This document shows, piece by piece, positions 8,541-17,400 of a stretch of 64,000 nucleotides of DNA. The stretch's first letter is position 1; the number at the start of each line of letters is the position of its first letter. This DNA is from Methylobacterium sp. J-070 (GTDB taxonomy: Bacteria > Pseudomonadota > Alphaproteobacteria > Rhizobiales > Beijerinckiaceae): NCBI RefSeq assembly GCF_022829385.1, contig NZ_JAKSXX010000101.1, forward strand, positions 110,358 through 174,357. The letters run 5' to 3'. Made by a program: the position numbers and the translations under genes. The notes under the pieces were generated by a model, which did no database searches, was not told the DNA's origin, and saw only the letters and a program-made list of their open reading frames with translations.

Positions 8541-8876
8541 TTGCAGGTACTCGTTCGCGACAACAACGTCGATCAAGCGCTCCGCGTCCTCAAGAAGAAG
8601 ATGCAGCGCGAGGGCATCTTCCGCGAGATGAAGCAGCGCAAGGCTTATGAGAAGCCGTCCGTGCGCAAGGCTCGCGAGAAGGCCGAGGCCGTCCGCCGCG
8701 CCCGCAAGCAGGCCCGCAAGACCGCGATCCGCGAGGGCCTGATCGCCGCGCCGAAGCCGAAGCCCCGTTTCCCCGCCGGCAGCCGCCGTCCCGGTTTCCC
8801 GTCGCCGTCGGCGGCCGGACCGCAGGGCGGCAACGCCTCCGGCCAGACCCCGGTCAGCCCGGCGACCGTCGCCTGA
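8541..8876 (+). CDS. rpsU: 30S ribosomal protein S21, TTG start, extended tail
   Basis: The frame reads [20 protein letters not shown] from a TTG at 8541, exactly the N-terminus of S21. No ATG or GTG fits this start, and AGAGG at 8526-8530 gives a ribosome-binding site about 10 bases upstream. S21 is a basic small-subunit protein that helps initiation near the 16S anti-SD. The conserved part covers roughly residues 1-65 ([20 protein letters not shown], basic helices after). The remaining 45 residues form a Pro/Gly/Ser/Ala-rich tail ([20 protein letters not shown]), as in some alphaproteobacteria; the total is 111 residues. It has its own structured leader and terminator, so it appears monocistronic. 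Confidence 0.95.
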   Translation: MQVLVRDNNVDQALRVLKKKMQREGIFREMKQRKAYEKPSVRKAREKAEAVRRARKQARKTAIREGLIAAPKPKPRFPAGSRRPGFPSPSAAGPQGGNASGQTPVSPATVA

Positions 8877-8898
8877 GCGACGCCATCTCGGTTTCGAG

Positions 8899-8936
8899 AA
8901 AGCCCGGCCCGCGCGAGCGGCCGGGCTTTTTCTTTG
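8899..8936 (+). terminator. Rho-independent terminator after rpsU
   Basis: AGCCCGGCC (8901-8909) pairs with GGCCGGGCT (8919-8927), followed directly by TTTTCTTT. It is a textbook intrinsic terminator 22 bases after the rpsU stop codon and the clearest one in the window. Confidence 0.92.
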
Positions 8937-9395
8937 CGGTGGGACCTGCGGTTTCCGTTCGCAGGGCGTCTTCGCGGGCATGACCGGCGCTTGAAGCCGG
9001 CTGTTCCGCGCGCCTCCGGATCGGCGGGTTGCTGAAGCCACGGATCGTACGGGTGATCCGGCCGCCGGACGGCACTCGGGTCCCCAAGCGCCTGCGGCCT
9101 CCGATGGTCGCATGTCGGCTTCCGCGCGGCGCGACAGGCCGCTCGCCCGGGCGGGAGAGGTGGCCTGCGCCTCATGCTGCCGGGTCGCTACCGATGATGT
9201 ATGGCTCCCGTAGCCCGTGAGGGAGCGCGGGTCGGCGGCTCCGCGCCCGGGATGGGCGACCATCGCGGCTCTGCGGCGGAGGGATCGGGCCGGGACGACG
9301 TCCCGCACAGGGGAAGCGCCGCTGCTCTGCCGCCTTCGGAAGCGGGTTTCCCCGCCTCCGACCCCTGCCGACGCAGGGGCCCGCCGGTCCGCCGC
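8937..9395. other. Gene-free spacer with a partial repeat
   Basis: About 460 bases between the rpsU terminator and the next gene. No reading frame looks protein-like. It contains several short GC palindromes, and at 9360-9381 the 22-base sequence GACCCCTGCCGACGCAGGGG plus CC, the exact reverse complement of 6867-6888 in repeat copy A. Confidence 0.55.
9360..9381. repeat. Partial copy of palindromic repeat (core hairpin)
   Basis: The 22 bases are identical, in reverse complement, to 6867-6888 inside repeat copy A. The neighbouring sequence is only loosely similar, so this is a fragment or solo hairpin. It lies 15 bases beyond the 3' end of the response-regulator gene that ends at 9396, where it could act as its transcript end. 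Confidence 0.7.
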
Positions 9396-9788
9396 TCAGG
9401 CCGCCTTGGCGGCGATCGTGGCGCGCTCGGCCTGGACCAGGACATCGAGCGCCCGCCACGGCTTCTGCATGTACACCGCCTGATCGGGCAGGCGCGCGTC
9501 CCGGCTCGCCCCGGAGGTGACGACCACGCGCACGTCTGGCCAGCGGCGGCCGACTGCCTGGGCGAGGGAGATCCCGTCCATGGCGCCCGGAAGGCGCACG
9601 TCGGCGAAGAGCAGCGCCACGGTGACGTCGGCGCGTTCGAGCACCGACAGGGCGGCCTCGGCGCTCTCGCAGGCGATCACGCCGAGATCCGTCTCCTCCA
9701 GCACCGCGGTTGCGAGGTCGCGCACCGCCGCGTCGTCCTCCACCACGAGGGCCACGGGGCCGGAACTATCGGGCTGTGCGCGATCCAT
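9396..9788 (-). CDS. Single-domain response regulator
   Basis: 130 residues, one receiver domain: acidic pair ED/D near 17-19 (ALVVEDDAAVRD), phospho-acceptor Asp63 (LLFADVRLPG), Thr/Ser switch in VVVTSGAS and conserved Lys in YMQKPW. It resembles the FixJ/CheY-like single-domain regulators frequent in Methylobacterium. The ATG at 9788 is chosen because AGGAGA sits 6 bases upstream; an in-frame ATG 27 codons earlier has no such site. No output domain and no kinase gene are adjacent, so its partner is unknown. Confidence 0.87.
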   Translation of the reverse strand: MDRAQPDSSGPVALVVEDDAAVRDLATAVLEETDLGVIACESAEAALSVLERADVTVALLFADVRLPGAMDGISLAQAVGRRWPDVRVVVTSGASRDARLPDQAVYMQKPWRALDVLVQAERATIAAKAA

Positions 9789-10110
9789 GAAGGTCTCCTG
9801 CTCTCGGTGCGTTGCCCCGCCTCGGGTCACGGTCCCGTCAATGGGCTTCTGATTCCCCGATTCGGCCATGCTGGCCTGTCACGAGCCGGCTCACAAGAGT
9901 CATAGCGAATCAGCGGCCGTCTGCCTGCCATGCGGTCAGATGGGGTCACTTCCGTGCGGAACGCCCGAATTTGGCGCACGGACCGCTCGGTTAAGAAACT
10001 GTTCACCGAAGCGGCCCGACTGTTAACCTGCTGCGAGCGAGCCGACCCATTCCGACGGTGCATCTCCATCGGATCCAACGCGGACCAGAGCTGAAGGATC
10101 GACGTCCCAC
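9789..10110. other. Divergent promoter region
   Basis: A 322-base spacer between two divergent genes. It is less GC-rich near 9970-10030 (GTTAAGAAACTGTTCACC, then CTGTTAACCTG), a plausible promoter area for the glutamine amidotransferase gene. I see no gene and cannot fix -35/-10 boxes with confidence. Confidence 0.45.
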
Positions 10111-10902
10111 ATGTGCCGTTTCCTCGCCTATAGCGGTGAGCCGGTCTTCCTCTCTGACCTCGTCTGCGCGCCGACCCACTCGCTGGTGCACCAGTCGTTG
10201 CACGCCGATGAGGGGAAGACTGAAACCAACGGCGACGGGTTCGGCATCGGCTGGTACGCCGAGCGCCCCGAACCGGGCGTCTATCGCGACATCTCGCCGG
10301 CCTGGTCGGACGAGAATCTCGTCAACCTCTGCGGGCAGGTTCGGGCGCGGACGTTCTTCGCGCATGTCCGCGCCTCCACGGGTACCGCGACCGCCCGGGC
10401 CAATTGCCACCCGTTCGCCTACGGCCGGCACCTGTTCATGCATAACGGCCAGATCGGCGGCTACCATCGGATCAAGCGCCGGCTCGAGGCCCTGATCCCG
10501 GACGCGTACTACGATCATCGCCGCGGCAGCACCGATTCCGAAGCGATCTTCCTGCTCGCACTCGCCAACGGCCTCGAGGAGGATCCGGTCGGCGCGATGG
10601 CGCGGACGCTGAAATCCATCCGCGAGGTGATGGAGGCCGCCAACGTCTGCGAGCCGTTGCGCTTCACCGCGCTGCTCACCGACGGCGAGACGCTCACCGC
10701 CTACCGCTGGGCCTGCGACGGCCGCCCGCCGAGCCTGTATTTCCGCGATGGCCCCGGCGGCATCGTGGTCGTCTCCGAGCCGATCGACGGCTGCCGCGAG
10801 GGCTGGCAGGTCGTGCCGAAGGGCGGCACGCTCCGGGCGCGCCGCGGGGCGCCCGCACTCGTACAGGGTCCGGAGGCCGTCCGCGCCCGCGCCGCCGCCT
10901 GA
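10111..10902 (+). CDS. Class II glutamine amidotransferase, YafJ-like
   Basis: 263 residues starting MCRFLAYSG. Cys2, exposed after Met removal, is the N-terminal nucleophile of class II (Ntn) glutamine amidotransferases. Further blocks match the family: [13 protein letters not shown] (oxyanion/glutamine site), [18 protein letters not shown] and MHNGQIGGY, and [11 protein letters not shown]. These proteins are glutaminase-like domains without a fused synthase; their physiological substrate is unknown (YafJ of E. coli is the type case). The gene is free-standing, followed 98 bases later by an aldehyde dehydrogenase gene on the same strand, which may or may not be co-transcribed. Confidence 0.9.
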   Translation: MCRFLAYSGEPVFLSDLVCAPTHSLVHQSLHADEGKTETNGDGFGIGWYAERPEPGVYRDISPAWSDENLVNLCGQVRARTFFAHVRASTGTATARANCHPFAYGRHLFMHNGQIGGYHRIKRRLEALIPDAYYDHRRGSTDSEAIFLLALANGLEEDPVGAMARTLKSIREVMEAANVCEPLRFTALLTDGETLTAYRWACDGRPPSLYFRDGPGGIVVVSEPIDGCREGWQVVPKGGTLRARRGAPALVQGPEAVRARAAA

Positions 10903-11000
10903 ACGCTGCCCCCAGCCATGCCGCCGGGGGCATTGCCGCGGCGCGCCACGCTGCCACATTCCGACCACGGCCCGTCGTGCGGCCGGGTGGGAAACGACCG

Positions 11001-12434
11001 ATGTATCCGGATACCGAGCTTCACATCGCCGGGCGCTGGCGCGCGGGCGCCGACCGGGAAACCCTGGGGGTCCTGAACCCGGCGACCGGCGAGACCATCG
11101 GCCAGTGCGCCGTCGCCACCACGGCGGATCTCGACGAGGCCCTGGCGGCCGCGGCCCGGGCCTTCCCGGCCTGGCGGAAGGTCGCGCCGTTCGAGCGCGC
11201 CAAGGTGATGCGCAAGGCCGCCGACCTGCTGCGCGCCCGGGTGGACGACATCGCCCGGACCATGACCCTCGAGCAGGGCAAGCCCCTGGCCGAGTCGCGG
11301 GTCGAGACCCTGGCGGCCGCCGACATCATCGACTGGTTCGCCGAGGAGGGTAAGCGCGCCTATGGCCGCGTCATCCCGGGCCGCGCCGACGGCGTGCTGC
11401 AGGCGGTGGTGCGCGAACCGGTCGGCCCGGTGGCGTGCTTCACCCCCTGGAACTTCCCGATCAACCAGGCCGTCCGCAAGATCTCGGCGGCGCTCTGCAC
11501 CGGCTGCACGGTGATCCTCAAGGGCCCGGAGGACACGCCAGCGAGCTGCGCCGCGCTGGTCCGCGCCTTCCTGGATGCCGGCATCCCGGGCGACGCGCTC
11601 TCGCTGGTCTACGGCGATCCGGCGACCATCTCGGCCTACCTGATCCCGCACCCGGTCATCCGGAAGATCTCGTTCACCGGGTCCACGGTGGTCGGCAAGC
11701 AGCTCGCCGCGCTGGCCGGCGCCCACATGAAGCGCGCCACCATGGAACTGGGCGGCCACGCCCCGGCCATCGTGTTCGGGGACGCCGACGTGGAGAAGGC
11801 GGTGGCCGTCCTCGCCCCGTCCAAGTTCCGCAACGCCGGCCAGGTCTGCGTCTCGCCGACCCGCTTCCTGGTGCACGATTCGGTGTTCGACCGCTTCGTC
11901 GAGGGCTTCACCGGCTACGCCAAGGCCGCGAAGGTCGGCGACGGGCTCGATCCCGATACCAAGATGGGCCCGCTGATCCACGGGCGCCGCCTGGAGGCGA
12001 TCGAGGCGCTGACGGCGGACGCCGAGTCGGCCGGGGCGTCGCTGCGGGCGGGCGGCAAGCGCATCGGCAATCGCGGCAACTTCTTCGAGCCGACCGTCTT
12101 CACCGAGGTGCCCCTGAGCGCCCGGATGATGAACGAGGAGCCGTTCGGCCCGGTGGCGATGATCAACCGGTTCTCCGAGGACGACGAGGCGCTCGCCGAG
12201 GCGAACCGCCTGCCCTACGGGCTCGCCGCCTACGCCTATACCCGCTCGGCCGAGCGGGCGGCCCGGGTGTCGAACGCGGTCGAGAGCGGGATGATCTCGA
12301 TCAACCACCACGGCCTCGCCCTCCCGGAGACGCCGTTCGGCGGCGTCAAGGATTCGGGCTACGGCAGCGAGGGCGGCCCGGAGGCGCTCGACGCCTATCT
12401 GGTGACCAAGTTCGTCACGCAGGCGAATTTCTGA
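11001..12434 (+). CDS. NAD(P)-dependent aldehyde dehydrogenase, succinate-semialdehyde type
   Basis: 477 residues, a full-length ALDH. Catalytic Cys283 lies in [14 protein letters not shown] and the general base Glu249 in MELGGHAP; the cofactor loop is FTGSTVVGK and the N-terminal binding segment [10 protein letters not shown]. Overall it resembles GabD-type succinate-semialdehyde dehydrogenases ([11 protein letters not shown] start, [10 protein letters not shown] end), but KGPEDTP replaces the usual KPSEETP at the cofactor site, so substrate is uncertain. The start is ATG 11001 (MYPDTELHI); an upstream ATG at 10977 adds eight non-conserved residues. The stop is only 16 bases from the end of the convergent slyX gene. 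Confidence 0.87.
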   Translation: MYPDTELHIAGRWRAGADRETLGVLNPATGETIGQCAVATTADLDEALAAAARAFPAWRKVAPFERAKVMRKAADLLRARVDDIARTMTLEQGKPLAESRVETLAAADIIDWFAEEGKRAYGRVIPGRADGVLQAVVREPVGPVACFTPWNFPINQAVRKISAALCTGCTVILKGPEDTPASCAALVRAFLDAGIPGDALSLVYGDPATISAYLIPHPVIRKISFTGSTVVGKQLAALAGAHMKRATMELGGHAPAIVFGDADVEKAVAVLAPSKFRNAGQVCVSPTRFLVHDSVFDRFVEGFTGYAKAAKVGDGLDPDTKMGPLIHGRRLEAIEALTADAESAGASLRAGGKRIGNRGNFFEPTVFTEVPLSARMMNEEPFGPVAMINRFSEDDEALAEANRLPYGLAAYAYTRSAERAARVSNAVESGMISINHHGLALPETPFGGVKDSGYGSEGGPEALDAYLVTKFVTQANF

Positions 12435-12450
12435 TCGGACGCGCGACGCA

Positions 12451-12657
12451 TCAGTAGTGGGGTGGCGGCGGCTCCACCCCACGCGGGGCGGCCCGGGCGG
12501 CCGCCTCCTCCACCTGGTCCCGCAGGCCCTCGACCTGCCGGACGAGGCGGTCGATCACCCGCCATTGCTCGGTCACGGTCCGGTTCAGGTCCTCGATCGT
12601 CGCCTCCTGCTCGGTGAGACGCATCTCGAGACGATCGGTCCGGTTTGGCTCGTCCAT
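12451..12657 (-). CDS. slyX: SlyX family protein
   Basis: 68 residues: MDEPNRTDRLEMRLTEQEAT followed by a heptad-patterned helix (IEDLNRTVTEQWRVIDRLVRQVEGLRDQ) and the short tail PPPPHY, typical of SlyX. It is predicted to form a coiled coil. The molecular function of SlyX is not known. The gene ends convergently with the aldehyde dehydrogenase gene. Confidence 0.88.
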   Translation of the reverse strand: MDEPNRTDRLEMRLTEQEATIEDLNRTVTEQWRVIDRLVRQVEGLRDQVEEAAARAAPRGVEPPPPHY

Positions 12658-12981
12658 GTCCGATTTCCCTTCGGACACCGGCAGGGCTGCGCGCGACCTC
12701 CTCCGTCCCGAGGCCCGAAACCGTATCAGAGCGCGCCTGTGCCGCAACCCGGAACGACACGTCCGGCAGAAGGGCGCGAGGCGCGCCGCGCACGGAGCTG
12801 TAACAGGCGCCATCGCAGCCCGCTGGTCCCGGAGACGGAGCGGACCGCCTGGGCCTGCGCGGTGCTCTGGGACCGGCTGGCGCCTGACCCGGTCGGCGGA
12901 ACGCCGGGACCCGGGACGCCGCCTCGATAACATCGCCGCGCGCAGAGACGGCGGCGCCGAAGCCGTCGACCGTAGGTCGTT
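12658..12981. other. Gene-free spacer
   Basis: 324 bases between slyX and the end of the diguanylate cyclase gene. Frames here translate to arginine/proline/glycine-rich sequence with no family resemblance. I see no RNA gene, repeat or clear terminator. Confidence 0.45.
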
Positions 12982-14133
12982 TCAGGCGGCCCGGGCCGCG
13001 GGCTCGGCCAGGGCCACCCGGTCGCGGCCACCGTTCTTGGCCGCGTAGAGCGCAGTGTCGGCCTGCTGCATCAGCGCCTCGTAGCCGACCCCGCGGTACA
13101 GCTGCGCGACCCCGATGCTGACGCTGACGCGCAGGCCGGGGAGTTCGGGCACCACGAGCTGCGCGAAGGTCCGGCGCAGCTCCTCGGCGCGGGCCAGGGC
13201 CTCGGCGGCCGAGACGTGCGGCAGCAGGCAGCCGAATTCCTCACCGCCCAGGCGCCCCAGCAGCGCACCCCGGGGCAACAGGGACGCCGCAATGGTACAG
13301 AACCCGACCAGCACGGCATCGCCGACCGCGTGGCCGTGGACGTCGTTGACGGCCTTGAACCGATCGAGGTCGATGAGCAGCAGCGCGCCGTCCCGGTGTC
13401 CGTCGATCGCCGCGAGGGCCGCCTCCGCGAAGGCCCGGCGGTTGGGCACGCCCGTGAGCGCGTCCGTCGAGGCGGCGATGCGCTGCTCGCGCTCGGCCCG
13501 CTCCTTCACGAGCGCCATGAAGGTGAACGCCGAGGCGATCGAAAACAGCATGGCGGCGAAGCACAGGATCGCCACCCAGGGCGAGTTCAGCGGGTTCGGG
13601 CCGAGCATCGGCGGACCCAGCAGCGTCGCGGGGATCCGGACGAAGTAGAAGAGGCCGTGCAGGCCCAATACGGCTCCGGCGCTGATCCGGGATGCGAGGC
13701 GCTCCCCACGGCCCTGCCAGATCTCCGCGGCGGCGCAGCCGCAATAGGCCGTCGCCGCCGCCGAGGCGTACAGAACGCGCAGGCTGATCGAGGCGTAGAA
13801 CGCCGGGACGCAGCAGAGGACGCACCACACGGCTGCGCCCGCCATCGCCAGATCCAACCGGGCGCTCCGGCCCTCGAACGAGCGGACGCCGCTCCAGATC
13901 AGGCCGTAGGCCGCCAGCACCACGGCGTTGGCCAGGCCGATCGACACCACGTCGGGGATCTGGCCGCGCAGGGCCAGACCGGCCGAGCCCACCGACCCGA
14001 CGAGATGCGAAGCCCCCCACAGGGCGAGCGCGCGGCAGTCGCGCGCCTGACGCCAGCTTGCCAGGAACAGCGTGCCGACCAGCAGGGTCGTGGCGGAACT
14101 GACGATCAGCAGGGTGGCGGGATCAAGCTGCAC
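12982..14133 (-). CDS. Membrane diguanylate cyclase (GGDEF), GTG start
   Basis: 383 residues from the GTG at 14133 (MQLDPATLLIVSSATTLLVG). This start puts a membrane helix at the N-terminus as in related proteins; upstream in-frame sequence is unlike protein. About six hydrophobic segments occupy residues 5-205, a membrane sensor with no named domain. The C-terminal GGDEF domain has STDALTGVPNRRAF, LIDLDRFKAVND and the active-site loop GGEEF, so it should make cyclic di-GMP from GTP. The product-inhibition RxxD motif normally just before GGEEF is absent (RGALLGRL instead), so feedback control may be weak. Signal and target are unknown. Confidence 0.9.
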   Translation of the reverse strand: MQLDPATLLIVSSATTLLVGTLFLASWRQARDCRALALWGASHLVGSVGSAGLALRGQIPDVVSIGLANAVVLAAYGLIWSGVRSFEGRSARLDLAMAGAAVWCVLCCVPAFYASISLRVLYASAAATAYCGCAAAEIWQGRGERLASRISAGAVLGLHGLFYFVRIPATLLGPPMLGPNPLNSPWVAILCFAAMLFSIASAFTFMALVKERAEREQRIAASTDALTGVPNRRAFAEAALAAIDGHRDGALLLIDLDRFKAVNDVHGHAVGDAVLVGFCTIAASLLPRGALLGRLGGEEFGCLLPHVSAAEALARAEELRRTFAQLVVPELPGLRVSVSIGVAQLYRGVGYEALMQQADTALYAAKNGGRDRVALAEPAARAA

Positions 14134-14491
14134 GACCGTCCATCGATCTCCGTTCCCCGGCGATCCCCGACTCGCCGTCACGGAGGTGAGCGCCGATTCG
14201 ACCAATAATAACAGGATGATAGAGACTTGTTTACAATGCAATAACCCATTGGACTGGAATGGAATCCCCGACCGAGTCGGGCGGCCCCGTTTCGCCGAGG
14301 GGTCACTGAGCGCCCGGGTTTCCGCGAACAGCGACATCCTGAACGGCGAATGCTTTCCCTCGGCGTGCGGAACCCCGAGCGCGCCTCGGTCGACGTCGGT
14401 TATCCGGGCCGAGGAAGGCGCAGGGCTCCCCACGCTCCGGAGGTGTCAGACCGGGAGGCCCGACACCTCGGGACGCCTGGCGGAATCCGGC
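14134..14491. other. Spacer with AT-richer promoter-like patch
   Basis: 358 bases between two reverse-strand genes. Around 14200-14265 the sequence is notably AT-rich for this genome (ACCAATAATAACAGGATGAT, then TTGTTTACAATGCAATAA), a likely promoter of the cyclase gene. At 14441-14468 AGGTGTC and GACACCT form a hairpin just downstream of the NRPS-like gene, without a T-run. No gene is seen. Confidence 0.5.
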
Positions 14492-17400
14492 TCAGGCCGC
14501 GTGGATCACCGGAACCGCCGGTGCCCCTTCCCATTCGGTATTGGCGGGGATCGATTCGCCCTTCATCACGATGGTCAGCGGCCGCAGCCGGGCGAAGTCG
14601 CCGACCTTGGTGTCGTACAGCACCGTCGAGAACGCCCCCACCGACACGCCCTTGCCCACGACCACGCGGCCGATCTTCATGATCCGGTCCTCGTAGAGAT
14701 GGGTCTGGAGCGCCGAGACACGGTTGATCGTGGCGAAATCGCCGATCGTGACGCAATCGAACTCGGTGATGTCGGTGGTCAGCATGCACACCCCCTGGCC
14801 GACCTTCACGCCGAACAGACGCAGCACCCAGGGCAGGAACGGCGTGCCCTGGAGATGCTCCAGCAGCACCTTGCCGGCGAGCCCCCAGTAGGCCACCGCG
14901 ATGGCCTCGGTGCGCATCGCCCACCAGGACCACATCGGCTGCATGCCGGGCTTGTAGACACCCATCAGCAGCCACTTCATGGCGATCACCGCGCTCGACT
15001 GGATCAGCGCGATGGCGACGCTCGCCGTGACGAAGCTGATGGCCAGTCCCGACCAGTCCTTCTCGAGGATCGCCGGATAGAAGTACCAATCGATCACCGT
15101 GATCGCCAGGGTGATGTAGAGCATCGGCGAGAACGAGGTCGCGAAAGCCTCGAACACGCCGCGCCGCACCTTCGGCCACGTGCCGGGTTCGTAGGTCTGC
15201 GCGGTCGAGCCGAGATCGACCTTCTGCCGGGCGGGGAGCCGGATCGGCGGCGAGCCGAACCACGTCTCGCCGGGACTCATGGCGTCGTTCGCGGGCGGCT
15301 TCGACTTGATGCCGATCAGCACGTCGTCGGGGATGATCGCGCCGGGCGGCACCACGGCGTCGTTGCCGACGAAGACCCGCGCGCCCGTTCGGGTCGGTTC
15401 CAGGTGCATCCAGCCGCGGCGGACCTCCTCCTCGCCGTACACGACCTCGTCGGCGATGAAGTTCTTCGCGCCGACCTCGGCGAGGTCGTAGCGGCCGGCG
15501 AGGTTGGTCGAGATCTCGGCGCCGTGGCCCATATTGGCCCCCATCAGCCGGTACCAGGCCCGCATGTAGACGGTGGCGAACAGCGACGAGAGCGTCTCCA
15601 GCGTCACCTCGACGGCGAGCGCCAGCGACCATTTCCGCAGGTAGAACAGCGAGTGCACCGAGTAGGTGCCGGAGCGCGTCCGCGGCAGCACGATCCAGCG
15701 GATGCCGGCGATCAGCAGCACCGTGCCGGCCGTCATCAGCATGGCGGTGGGCCATGTGAGGATCGGCAGATAGAAGTGGTAGTCGACGTCGGTCATGTCG
15801 GACAGCGAGTCCGAGATCTGGTCGAAGATGAAGAAGGCCGGGAAGATCGGCAGCAGGCCCACCGCGGGGATCGCGCCGAGCAGCACCACGTAGGCCGCCA
15901 GGAAGGCGGCCCGGCGCGACCACGAGGCCTCGGCGGCGGCCGGCAGTTCGGCCGGATCGGCCATCCCGACCTTGCGGCCGGGTGACCCGTCCCAGCGCTC
16001 GGCGGCCCCGACGCGCGATCCGGCCGGGATGGTGGTGAGATCCCCGATCTCGGCCTGGGGACCGATCACCGTGTCGTGGCTGATCACGCAGGAGGTGCCG
16101 ATCGCCGCGTCGGCACCGATCTCCGCCGTGCCGATGACCAGCTCGTTGCCGACGATCTCGGCGTTGGCGATGACGAGGCGGCCGCCCAGGGAGGCGCCGT
16201 CGCCGATGGTCAGCAGGTCGGGGGCGCCGATCTCGACGTCGGAGATCAGGGTGTCGCGGCCGACCCGGGCACCCATCAGCCGAAGGTAGACTGCGATCGC
16301 CGGCGAACCCTGCAGCCATTTCACGTGGACGAGCGGCGCGAGACGCTGCGCGAGCCACCAGCGATAGTAGTACGCGCCCCAGAGCGGGTAGCGACCGGGC
16401 TTGGTCCGGCCGAGGATCAGCCACTTGCCCGCCACCGCGATGACCGCGGTGACGCCGTTGATGGCGACGTAGACCAGCAGCAGCACGCCGAGTTCGGCGA
16501 AGAAGCCGAGGCCGCCGCCGGTGAGCAGCAGGTAGGTCACGAACATCCCGAGCCACTGCACCGTGGCGAGCGCGATGACGAAGGGCAGCGCCACGAGTTG
16601 CGCGAACCCGCACAGGGCCCGGCGCAGCAGCGGTGGCGGCTCGAAGCTCAGGTCCCGGATGGCGGCCGCCGCCCCCATGCCGCCGGTGCGGGCGATCAGC
16701 GCGTCGGCCATTCCGCGCATGGTGCGCAGGGCGTAGACGTCCGGCAGGGTGATGCCGGCGAGCGCCGGCGTCTCGCGGACCGCCGAGACGAAGCGGGCGG
16801 CCAGCAGCGAGTGGCCGCCGAGGTCGGCGAAGAAATCGCCCTCCAGCGGGATCGGCTGGTTGCCGAAGACCTGCTTGGCCGCCGCGACCAGGGCCGCCTC
16901 GGTCTCGTTGGCCGGCGCCTCCTGCTCGCCGTCGGCGTCCACCACGGTGAGCGGCGCGATCTTCAGGGCCTTGCGGTCGACCTTGCCGGAGGTCAGCCGC
17001 GGCAGGGTCTCGGCCAGCTCGAAGTGGCCGGGCACCATGTAGGGCGGCATCTGGCCGGCGAGGATCCGCCGCAGGGCGGCGATGTCCACCGACCGACCGC
17101 GCTCCGGGATCAGGAAGGCGACGAGCCGGTCGACGCCGTCGTCCTGCCGCAGCACGACGGCGGCCTGGTTGATGTCGGGCACGCTGCGGATGCGCGCCTC
17201 GATCTCGCCGAGCTCCACGCGGAAGCCGCGGATCTTGACCTGATCGTCGATGCGGCCGTGGAACACGATCCGACCGGCCGCGTCGAGCGAGACCGCATCC
17301 CCCGAGCGGTACAGGATCGGGTCGGCCCCGTCCGACGCGAAGGGGTTGGCGATGAATTTCTCCGCCGTCAGTTCGGGACGCGCGAGGTAGCCGCGGGCCA

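Noticed and set aside
12726..13031. Reverse-strand frame of 101 codons between slyX and the cyclase gene
   Set aside because: Arg/Pro-rich and overlaps the end of the cyclase gene; typical chance frame in GC-rich DNA.
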